From Berberis thunbergii (lineage: Eukaryota; Streptophyta; Magnoliopsida; Ranunculales; Berberidaceae), in NCBI GenBank assembly GCA_003290165.1, contig QNQO01000503.1, positions 620,001 through 684,000 on the forward strand: 64,000 nucleotides of DNA. Reading direction: 5' to 3'. Of this stretch, positions 55,488 to 64,000 are shown piece after piece. How positions within the stretch are numbered: the stretch's first letter is position 1; the number at the start of each line of letters is the position of its first letter. A model generated the notes under the pieces. It worked only from the letters and a program-made list of their open reading frames with translations. It searched no databases and was not told the DNA's origin. The position numbers and the translations under genes were made by a program.

Positions 55488-56830
55488 CTCAATGCTGGCA
55501 CTTGTAGAGCCTTAACCAAGCCAACGAGAATAAAGGCAGATGACATACCAGAAAAGATCCCACCCACTGACTCCAAAACTGCACGCTTACTCATTACATT
55601 GCTGGAAACAGAGGAACTTAGGATCCTGCAAAAGCTGTTCGGACAAAGGAACTACCATGAATGATCAATAAGAATACCTGAAATGTGATAACTCCAAGAG
55701 GAACATTACTCGTACGTATGTCAACAAAGGCCATGAAATGTATAAAGCAACCTAAAAGTAAAAAGGGTATGTGGGAGAGGGCGCAAATGAAGTGGATATT
55801 TCTTTGGAAATTGGGTGCACTGATGATTTGTGTGGACCCTGCACAAACATTTATGCTTTATTTTATTTTCCAGCAAATCTTTTATTTGTTTATAAGTTAT
55901 TCAGGAAACTAGTTACTTTTTCAGGGTAAGGAAACCCTTGTTTTGCTATCAAATCCTATTTAGTGTGTTTGTTGTTTCTTCTGCCAACAAATTAAATCAA
56001 TACATGTGACATGAGAAAATCACTGTACTGACGCGTTTTTACACTTAAATTTGCCATGATCTACACGACAGTTTATTATTAAAGTTTGTAATAATGGAAA
56101 ACATTTTCAAAAAATTTCTCAAATGGGCCAATTCATAAATTACCAATTCCAAAAAACAAAAAGATGTATTTTTTGGGGTTGAAAGCACAATGTGATACAT
56201 AGAATGCAAAAGACGCATCATCCTGCACCAAAATGTATGATTGCAGGAGATATTGGGCCGACTCCGGCATGCTCTAATGTGCAATACTAAGATGTGTTTA
56301 AAATTTTGTAAATAAAACGTGTGATATTAACGAGGAGAATAGGAGTTGCTACTCGCTAGTATATATTATAGACATGACAGAAAATGGATCAAAACTGCTC
56401 ACAGTATGGAATATCTTCTTATCATTTCAGCAGTAGAAGGACTTTTGACATCGCAGTTGAAGTGACTATCTGAATATATATCTACTTGGGAACGCCCAGG
56501 TGTATACCGACAATTGTACGTTCCATTAACCTACAGCAGAAACAGTCATGTCAATGATACAATCCAATATCTCCAAGGACTGAGAAACAAAATGAAAACA
56601 GTTTACACACAAGAAGTGACAACTACAGTAATCAGTTAATCCAACGATTATGTTACTTGACATTTAAGGATAATAGAAATTTGAGAGAATTTCACGGTAC
56701 ATACTTTAAACTTTTCCTTTGTCAACCATGCGGCACCAAAACTAGGCCTGCAATCAATAGGAAGGGCCTCTTTAGGAGCAAATGCCAATGCACGGCGTCT
56801 TTGCCCTGAAGAGAGTTCCTTGTATTCCAC
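55488..56830 (-). CDS. Unrecognised conserved gene, three predicted exons (probable membrane protein)
   Basis: Three blocks have good splice signals and compatible phases on the minus strand. Exon a (56830-56705, 42 codons) reads VEYKELSSGQRRRALAFAPK and FGAAWLTKEKFK. Exon b (56530-56403) reads VNGTYNCRYTPGRSQVDIYS and NCDVKSPSTAEMIRR. Exon c (55625-55488, 46 codons) reads SSNVMSKRAVLESVGGIFSG and MSSAFILVGLVKALQ. Exon b ends in phase 2 and exon c starts with the missing base, so they join in frame. Exon c has a hydrophobic stretch that could cross a membrane. I do not recognise the family. First and last exons are not identified, and it may be an intact gene or a relic. Confidence 0.45.
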
Positions 56831-58022
56831 CTGAAAAAAATATAAATAAATAAGACCCTTGTTATTTTGCAGAAGCTTAGTACAGAGGCTAAAACAAGGA
56901 ACTATATATTTTAAAATTTGCACCTGAAATTACTTGTGTTATACTGAAAAATAAACACATACGCTATGAGCAACATAATGATCTGTTCAAATCAGATTTA
57001 TTCCCGTCATGTCATATTTCAATCAGATCATAAGTTTTGACCTTGCACTACCACAATCAAAAGACCTATATAGCTAAGTCATCATATATCAGTGACCCTA
57101 ATCGCTAAAAGTGAGATGAGAGTAATCGGTTAGAATACATAGGAAACAGTCCGCAGGTTTTTTATCAACATTTTTTAAGTAAAAATTCAGTAATTACAAT
57201 AGTTGAAACACCACTATAACCAAAGACCATAAGAGAGAAAACATAAGAAAAGACCCCAACACAGGCAATGATACCAACCCCAAAACCAAATTGAGAAATT
57301 GCATCTTATAAGACCAGCCCCGATAACCATCAGCAAGACTGAGACTACAAAATCCACCTAGCCATCGTAGTCGAAGTCTTTCAAACCCTCAGTTCCAAAC
57401 AGAGTCTCTAAAAGGGACATGGCGAATTACTCAGGCTCAGAATTTATAGATAGCTCCACTTCTTGTAAGAAATTGTGGACCCATAGATCCATAATCTTGT
57501 CCACTATCCCGCAAATCGTCCTCACTCTGTTACTTATGCAGGTCGTCTAGATCTAGACAACCACTCTAAGTAACATATTGTGTACTGCAAGGAAAAATAA
57601 ATTTTTTGCGTAAACCAAAAAGTAGTTGCATCCTTTCACAACAACAAGAAAATATACGGTGGTAGAAAGTTGGGTTGCTGGTTGGTGGGGAGAGGTTGTG
57701 GGGTTTGAAATTGTGAATAATGAAATTGAGGGTAGTAAACGTGATTTTGGGGTAAAGGAGGTAAAAGAGGCATGGGATAGCATCATCGTGTGGTGAAAAC
57801 TAAGTAATAGGGTTGTGAAAACCCTCAAAAGGAGTCACCAAAGAGGGTAAAGGGTCCTGAAAACCCAAAAGGCAAAGCGACCAAACCATGGTCATTGCAA
57901 GGTGCGTCCAGGCCTATGCATTGTTCATTATAACACTATTCATCGTAACATTGCTACATCGCAGCATAATTCATTGAGTTGTTCGGCGCTTTTTCAATAT
58001 GCTAGGCTTGACCCGAGATGAT
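56831..58022. other. No gene found
   Basis: It may include introns or the 5' part of the gene at 55488-56830. No splice-supported exon or repeat pair was recognised. Confidence 0.4.
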
Positions 58023-59149
58023 TAGGGATGGCAATGGGGCGAATTTTGCCAAATCCATCCCCATCTCGTCAGGAATTGCGGATCCCTGCATTTGCCCCAA
58101 TTAACCATTTTTTTAAATCATCCCCGCCCCGTCACGGATATCCACCCCGTCATGGACAACGGATATCCACCCCACCCGATTAACCGTCGCGGGTTTCAAC
58201 GGATAGTGGATGCCCGTCCTGCCCCGCCCCGTTGCCACCACTTCTCACGCCACTCCAATTCCAATCATTAAATCAACCTTTCCTCTTTGGTGAGGCCGAC
58301 AACTTTTTAGGGTTTCCATTCAGAGGCAGTCATGGATTCCTCATCTTGACAAACAGTGGATTCCCGTCCTGCCCCGCCCACTTGCCACCACCTTCTTACA
58401 CCACTCCAATTCCAATCATTAAATCAACCTCTACTCACTGGAGAGACCGACTGTTTTTTAGTTTTCCATTCAGGGTGGTTTCCTCATCTTTGACAAACAT
58501 CTAGTTCTGTTGAGATCGGAATTAGCTAGAATTTGACCAGAAGAAAGCTCAAGAAACCTTCAAAGAAGATTTCAGAGTATTCCTCAAACGCTTTCAAATT
58601 TTCCACCGCCTCCTCCTACACCACCCAAAGCCCTTCACCCATTGACCGACTTGACAGACTACCATCACCATATTCTTTTCCATCTCATCTTCTCCCAAAG
58701 CCTATGTTTCACTTAACCCCTTTAGACCAACCAGACCTTTCACCACCACATCACTCGAAGACCAAAACAACAACAATGGAGCTAGCAACTTCTTCGCCAA
58801 CAATTTTGTATCATGGAGCTCCCTCACCATCTCATCTCAGCTCTCTCTCCAACGGTGGCCAACCATCACCCTTCCCAACTTTCCTTCTCTCCTCTCTAGT
58901 TAAGGTTCAGTCGAAGTAAAGGAAAACAGTGAAAATATGTAATTACAGGGGAAAAGGAAATGGGAGTTTTGTGTTTTAGGGTTTTGGAGGCTTTTATTCT
59001 TTAGGTTTTTGGAAATGGATTGTGTGGGCTGTATTCTTTGGGATTGATTTTCTCAACCAATGGACTACCCAATTAGTCTCTCTCAACCAATGGTCTACTC
59101 AATTACTAATAAATATATATATATATAAACGGATTTTCTGCCATCCCTA
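58023..59149. mobile_element. hAT-like non-autonomous element
   Basis: The left end is TAGGGATGGCAATGGGGCG and the right end, reverse-complemented, is TAGGGATGGCAGAAAATCC. The leading GGGATGGCA-type terminus with GCCCCGCCCC-rich interior is common in plant hAT-related repeats. Flanks GAGATGAT and CAGATTTG match only partly, so the target duplication is doubtful. An internal segment with GCCGAC and TTTTCCATTCAG occurs twice (about 58230-58345 and 58380-58475). The Ser/Pro-rich frame at 58533-58919 is unrecognised. Confidence 0.45.
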
Positions 59150-60056
59150 CAGATTTGAGTCTTTTCCATCACCAATTGATCCTTCTCATCCCCCACCTAC
59201 ATCATCTGGGCAATGACAGTGTTGAGTGAGTTTTGCGAGGTTTTCAACTCGCCTTGCATCCCCTCAATCATCTCCCTCATGGGTCTCTTCTCTTGTTATG
59301 GTTTTTCGTAGTCACCATATCTTCCAAGAGCAAACAATGCTTTTATAAATAGTATTTTGCACTGAAAATAAACATTAAATTAACATGAAACCTTGATTGA
59401 CAAAGTTTCCACAAACTGAAGCAAATTCTCCATTCAATTGTGTGTCTCCATGGATTACATAGTCATTATTTGTAACAAAAGAAAATTTGCTCTCAAAGAA
59501 ACCTAATTCTAAACCTAACTGAATTGAGACCTAATTCTAAATGCAAAAGTAAAGCCCTAATCTACTAATGATGGGTCCAACCCACTTATTTAATAAAATT
59601 AAAAATAATATTACTTAGCTAGCATCTATTATTATCTATATTTTCTGTACTTGGTTTGGCCATATATGTCAAGGAACAATAGGATTAACTTTGAAAAGGG
59701 AGCCTATTTTTTCTTTATTTTCTCTCTTTTATCTCCTAAGACAAATCAATCAGTAGCCGAGAAATCACAAGTTACCTTAAGACTAACTAGTTAATCTAGA
59801 TATGGCAAGCGCTAAGCAGTGATCACTGATTTTATAACACAGCCAACAGCTTCAATTTACCGAGTAGTGCACATAGCCACGATTTTCTCTAATGCGACAG
59901 GACTGGGAAAAAACTAGTATTATGTATACAAACTAAAATATAACTTGTTTTTATCAATAAAACAGAGGTGATTCTATTGTATTAAATAAGGGAGAAAAAA
60001 GTGAGAAAATATCTCACCAAGCCTATTACAAAGTATCAAGTTTGGACTATGAGAAC
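59150..60056. other. No gene found
   Basis: AT-rich sequence up to the left LTR of the last copia element. No feature is supported. Confidence 0.45.
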
Positions 60057-60212
60057 TGTTACAGTGTGTGTATATAGCTGTCAATTAGGTTAACTGTAGA
60101 GATCCTAAATTGATATAGTTTCCTAGAATAACCTCAATAGTTTGTATATAAATACATGCTATATTCTCAATAAGAAATACAAGAAAGAGTATTCTCTTAA
60201 TATTAACTAACA
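60057..60212 (+). repeat. Copia 5' LTR (156 bp)
   Basis: The end is fixed by the adjoining primer site. The start is inferred from the TGTTA/TAACA inverted ends, since the second LTR is not in the window. Confidence 0.6.
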
Positions 60213-60225
60213 TGGTATCAGAGCC
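60213..60225 (+). other. Copia primer-binding site
   Basis: TGGTATCAGAGCC immediately follows the LTR end and is complementary to initiator-Met tRNA. Confidence 0.88.
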
Positions 60226-60349
60226 ATAATATTCGAAGAGATTAAATTCGAAGTTTGAAGTTAAGGCTTACCATTCGAAGTTTGCAATTTGGTTCTCCGT
60301 TCGATCCTTCGAAATTTGCAATTTGCAATTTGCAATTTTGGTTCTCAAA

Positions 60350-60720
60350 TCGATCCAGTTAGTCGACTCCTCCAATCGACTCATCCAGTCGACTGCTCCA
60401 GTCGATCGCCTCCTTCAACCAGTCAGTCCGATCGACTCCTCCAGTCGATCCTGCCATCAATCCAACCACCAACCAGTCGATGTCAGATCGACTCCTCCAG
60501 CCAGATCGATCGACTCTTCCAGCCAGATCGATCGACTCTTCCAGCCAGATCGATCGACTCCTCCAGTCGATCGACAGCCGACCCTCTGCTTCCAGTCGAT
60601 CCACCCTCTGCTTCCAGTCGATCCACCCTCTGCTTCAAGTCGACGCTTCCAGCCAGTCGCTGCTTCCAGCCAGTGGACGCTTCCAGTCGGTTCTTCAAGT
60701 CGATTCAGTCGATCGAAGCT
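60350..60720 (+). repeat. TCGA-rich tandem repeat in the copia leader
   Basis: The region is made of short units around CAGTCGACTCCTCCAGTCGAT. It includes three near-perfect 22-bp copies containing CAGATCGATCGACTC (60500-60560) and three CCCTCTGCTTCCAGTCGATC-type copies (60590-60640). It is open in more than one frame, but the translated products are low-complexity Ser/Pro/Asp strings. No capsid domain is present. Confidence 0.8.
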
Positions 60721-60814
60721 GTTCTTCTCTGTCTTGTGCGTCTTTTCAAGCCTCTTTCCTGTTTATCTTGCTTTGGGGGAGATTTTGCAAGATTTCTCTT
60801 AATTTTTTTGTGCT

Positions 60815-62272
60815 TTGATGAGTCGAAATAGGAGCTATACGCTTGGGAGACCGTCTAATTACAGTGGACACAAAGGAGGCAGCTCACAAGGGCTTGAACC
60901 TCGAACGCCAGATTTTGAAATTACTATTTGCAACTATTGTAAGAAGCCGGGCCATACCAAGTTTGACTGTAGAAAACTACAGTTTAAAAACCGGCAAAAA
61001 CATTCAGCTCATGTTGCGATCACTACTAATGCTTCTGACAAATCGGTCTTTATCTCTGCTGATGAATTTGCCAAGTTCTCACAGTATCAGGAATCACTCC
61101 AGTCTTCATCTCCTTCTGTCACATCTATTGCTGATTCAGGTAAACCCGATGTATGTCTTCTTTCATCATCCTCCAAGTGGGTCATTGATTCTGGTGCCAC
61201 GGATCATATGACAGGTAATTCTAGTCTATTTTCTTCTTTTCAACCCTACACTTCTACTTCTACCGTCACTTTAGCCGATGGGTCACCAGCTTGTGTTCGC
61301 GGGTCTGGCACCATCAACCTTACCCCCTCGCTATCTCTGTCATCTGTCTTACATTTACCTAATTTATCCTTTAATTTGCTATCTGTCAGTCAGCTTACTC
61401 GTAATCTTAACTGTTGTGTCTCATTTTATCCTGATCATTGTTTATTTCAGGATCTTATGACGAAGAAGATTATTGGTAAAGGACATGAGTCTGGAGGCCT
61501 CTACATTCTTGATACCTCGGTACCGCGTTCTATTGTTTGCTCCAGTGTCACGTCTCCTTTCGAGGCTCATTGTAGGTTGGGTCATCCGTCTCTCCCTTTA
61601 CTCAAAAAGCTTTGTCCTCAATTTAATAAAGTGTCTTCATTAAATTGTGAGTCATGTCAGTTTGCAAAACATCATCGCCTTAGTTCAAGTCCTAGAGTCA
61701 ATAAACGTGCTAGTGTTCCTTTTGAATTAGTTCATTCTGATGTTTGGGGTCCTTGTCCTATTTTGTCTAAACCTGGCTTTCGGTATTTTGTTACATTTGT
61801 GGATGATTATTCTCGTGTCACTTGGTTATATCTCATGAAACGTCGTTCTGAGTTGTTTTGTGCGTTTTGTGCTGAAATTAAAACTCAATTTAATGTTTCA
61901 ATTCGTACTTTGCGAAGTGATAACGCCAGAGAATATACTCAAGCTTTATTTCAGTCTTATATGACTCAGAATGGCATCCTTCATGAAACTTCGTGTGTTG
62001 ATACCCCATCCCAAAATGGTGTGGCAGAACGTAAAAACAGACTTCTTCTTGAAACGGCACGAGCCCTCTTATTTCAAATGAATGTTCCTAAACCTTTTTG
62101 GGCCGATGCGGTGTCTACAGCATGTTTTCTCATTAATCGCATGCCTTCCTCTGTTCTTCATGGTGAGATACTTTACCAAATCCTTTTTCCCAATAAGCCA
62201 TTGTTTCCTGTTGACCCGAAAATATTTGGTAGCACTTGTTTTGTTCGGGATGTTCGTCCGCATGTCACTTAA
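60815..62272 (+). CDS. Copia gag nucleocapsid-protease-integrase ORF
   Basis: The frame opens at ATGATGAGTCGAAAT (60815). It has a zinc knuckle CNYCKKPGHTKFDC (about residue 40), protease VIDSGATDHMTGNSSL (about residue 123), GAG-pre-integrase HCRLGHPSLPLLKKL ... NCESCQFAKHHRL, and integrase core HSDVWGPCPI, VDDYSRVTWLYLM, TLRSDNAREYTQ and QNGVAERKNR with all catalytic Asp, Asp, Glu. The stop TAA at 62270-62272 falls inside the usual copia sequence (VRPHVT, stop, [13 protein letters not shown]), where the family has a Lys or similar codon. Gag lacks its N-terminal capsid part: only about 35 residues precede the knuckle. Confidence 0.88.
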   Translation: MMSRNRSYTLGRPSNYSGHKGGSSQGLEPRTPDFEITICNYCKKPGHTKFDCRKLQFKNRQKHSAHVAITTNASDKSVFISADEFAKFSQYQESLQSSSPSVTSIADSGKPDVCLLSSSSKWVIDSGATDHMTGNSSLFSSFQPYTSTSTVTLADGSPACVRGSGTINLTPSLSLSSVLHLPNLSFNLLSVSQLTRNLNCCVSFYPDHCLFQDLMTKKIIGKGHESGGLYILDTSVPRSIVCSSVTSPFEAHCRLGHPSLPLLKKLCPQFNKVSSLNCESCQFAKHHRLSSSPRVNKRASVPFELVHSDVWGPCPILSKPGFRYFVTFVDDYSRVTWLYLMKRRSELFCAFCAEIKTQFNVSIRTLRSDNAREYTQALFQSYMTQNGILHETSCVDTPSQNGVAERKNRLLLETARALLFQMNVPKPFWADAVSTACFLINRMPSSVLHGEILYQILFPNKPLFPVDPKIFGSTCFVRDVRPHVT

Positions 62273-64000
62273 TTAGATCCCAAGTCTTTGAAATGTGTCT
62301 TCCTTGGTTATTCTCGTCTTCAGAAGGGTTATAGGTGTTATTGTCCCACTCTTAACAAATATCTTGTCTCAATTGATGTTACCTTCCTGGAAGACACACC
62401 TTATTTTCCGTCTTCATCCGTTCCCACTCGCCAGGGGGAGGATGATGATTTGTTAGTCTATTCCATCACATCCTCTGCACCTGTCTCGGCACCAGCATCT
62501 GTCTCGGCTCCTGTTTCGGCACCAGGACCTGTCTCAGAACCAGCTCCTGTCAAGCCTCCTATTATTCAGGTTTACTCCAGGCGTCCACCTATTGCTTCAT
62601 GTCCTGCACCTGCTCCTTCGTCATCAGATCCAGTCCCGAGCGATGATCTTCCTATTGCATTGCGCAAAGGTAAACGTCAGTGTGCTTATCCTATTTCTTC
62701 CTTTGTTTCTTATGATAACTTGTCATCTACCTCTTGTTCTTTTATTGCTTCCCTTGATTCTATCTCTCTTCCTAAAACTGTTCGTGAAGCAATATCTCAT
62801 CCTGGTTGGCGTAATGCAATGATAGAGGAGATGAATGCTTTAGATGATAATGGTACTTGGGACTTGGTCGATTTACCTGCAGATAAAAGGGCTATAGGTT
62901 GCAAATGGGTCTTCGCTGTTAAGGTCAATCCAGATGGGTCAGTTGCCCGATTGAAAGCCCGTCTTGTTGCAAAGGGCTATGCTCAAACCTATGGGGTTGA
63001 TTACTCTGACACTTTCTCTCCTGTTGCAAAGTTAACCTCTGTTCGGTTATTTATTTCCATGGCGGCTTCCCATCATTGGCCTTTACATCAGCTTGATATC
63101 AAGAATGCTTTCCTTCATGGTGATCTTAAGGAGGAGGTGTATATGGCGCAACCTCCTGGTTTTGTTGCTCAGGGGGAGTCAGGACGAGTTTGTCGTCTTC
63201 GAAAATCTTTATATGGTTTGAAACAGAGTCCTCGTGCTTGGTTTGGAAAGTTTAGTCAGGCTGTTGAAAAATTTGGTATGAAGAAAAGCAAGTCTGACCA
63301 CTCTGTCTTCTACAAACGATCCACGGCTGGTATCATTCTGTTAGTTGTGTATGTGGATGACATTGTCATTACTGGAAATGATACTAGAGGAATCTCATCT
63401 CTTAAATCTTTCCTTCATACTCAGTTTCACACGAAGGATTTGGGGGTGTTAAAGTATTTCTTGGGAGTTGAAGTCACTCGGAGTAAACAATGTATATTTC
63501 TATCTCAGAGAAAATATGTCCTTGACTTATTATCTGAGACAGGTAAATTGGGAGCAAAGCCTTGTAGTACTCCAATGACTCCAAATGTACACCTTACCGA
63601 AGAGGGGGAACCATTTGAAGATCCTGAAAGATATCGAAGGTTGGTTGGGAAGTTGAATTACCTTACCGTGACTCGTCCAGATATTGCATACTCAGTCAGT
63701 GTTGTCAGTCAGTTTCTGTCATCCCCCACAATCCATCATTGGGCCGCATTAAAACAAATTTTGGGTTACTTGAAAGGAGCACCAGGACGAGGTATCGTGT
63801 ACAAAAATCATGGGCACACTCACATTGAATGTTTTTCAGATGCTGATTGGGCAGGTTCCAAAATGGATAGAAGATCCACTTCAGGTTATTGTATCTTTGT
63901 TGGAGGGAATTTGGTCTCATGGAAGAGTAAGAAGCAAAGCGTTGTGTCCAGATCCAGTGCAGAGTCTGAATATAGGGCTATGGCACAGTCTGTATGTGAG
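62273..64000 (+). CDS. Copia RT-RNase H, continues past window
   Basis: In the same frame as the previous ORF and open to the last base. After the Pro/Ser-rich linker ([20 protein letters not shown]) come [71 protein letters not shown] and [13 protein letters not shown]. The catalytic box is [15 protein letters not shown] (YVDD). RNase H follows: [20 protein letters not shown] and [17 protein letters not shown]. All catalytic residues visible are conserved. Without the upstream stop this would be one polyprotein with 60815-62269. Confidence 0.9.

Larger units (their letters stand above)
60057..64000 (+). mobile_element. Ty1/copia element, 5' part (runs off window)
   Basis: A 156-bp LTR (60057-60212) starts TGTTA and ends TAACA and is followed directly by the primer site TGGTATCAGAGCC. 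Coding sequence for gag knuckle, protease, integrase, RT and RNase H runs from 60815 to the window end with a single stop at 62270-62272. The 3' LTR and target duplication are outside. The gag capsid region is missing and a TCGA-rich tandem repeat lies in its place. The near-intact frame suggests recent activity. Confidence 0.88.

Noticed and set aside
60350..60720. CRISPR-like repeat/spacer pattern
   Set aside because: Units are irregular and contiguous with no constant repeat length or spacers, and they lie in a retrotransposon leader.
60289..60831. 180-codon frame upstream of the copia pol
   Set aside because: It is low-complexity translation of TCGA-rich tandem repeats. All three frames are partly open and none resembles gag.

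Overview
This window is nuclear DNA from a flowering plant, most likely a eudicot. It holds intron-containing host genes, a coiled-coil NLR resistance-gene relic, and dense LTR retrotransposons with plant-type initiator-Met and Athila-type primer-binding sites. Species cannot be told from the sequence. There is no sign of operons, CRISPR, phage or plasmid functions. Three host loci are visible, all on the minus strand: a broken PEX1 (peroxin-1, 8.3-24.8 kb), a CC-NB-ARC-LRR pseudogene whose two ends lie 16.8 kb apart (35.4-52.2 kb), and three exons of an unrecognised conserved gene (55.5-56.8 kb).

Layout. 0-8.3 kb: decayed repeats, including an RTE-like LINE (minus) split by a 1.27-kb DNA-transposon-like insertion, and a stretch of Athila-like gypsy pol. 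8.3-24.8 kb: PEX1 exons 6, 5, 4, 2 and 1 (in + order). The introns carry a complete Ty3/gypsy chromovirus (10499-15702, TSD TTGGG), a Tourist-like long-TIR element (16877-17931, TSD TAA), a MITE candidate, a Mutator-type MITE hairpin (20622-20822, 9-bp TSD) and a TRIM (20953-21406). PEX1 has a 1-base frameshift, no detectable exon 3, and no AAA ATPase exons within the window. 25.0-26.4 kb: Helitron-like DNA just upstream of the PEX1 start. 27.4-35.4 kb: a Ty1/copia element (minus, TSD TAACT) lengthened by an internal tandem duplication.

35.4-52.2 kb: the NLR pseudogene, interrupted by a three-level nest in which every level has a perfect 5-bp TSD. The outermost is a minimal LTR-31 bp-LTR element (38336-52005, TSD ATAGC). 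One of its LTRs is split by a copia element (38424-51669, TSD ACTAT), and one LTR of that copia is split by a gag-only Athila-like element (38677-46224, TSD ATTAC). LTR divergence counted by eye falls from the outer to the inner level (about 8%, 6%, 2%), which agrees with the nesting order.

52.2-60 kb: sparse sequence with a GAA microsatellite, a SINE-like element, a second Mutator-type MITE, the unrecognised gene, and a hAT-like element. 60.06-64 kb: the 5' part of a young plus-strand copia element that runs off the window. It has a nearly intact protease-integrase-RT-RNase H frame with one stop codon, but a TCGA-rich tandem repeat where the gag capsid region should be.

The genes do not form a pathway. 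The window records successive transposition into an NLR locus and a PEX1 locus. I see no new defence or enzymatic system. The most unusual items are the nest, the gag-only element, the 31-bp-interior LTR pair, the duplicated copia and the repeat-for-gag copia.
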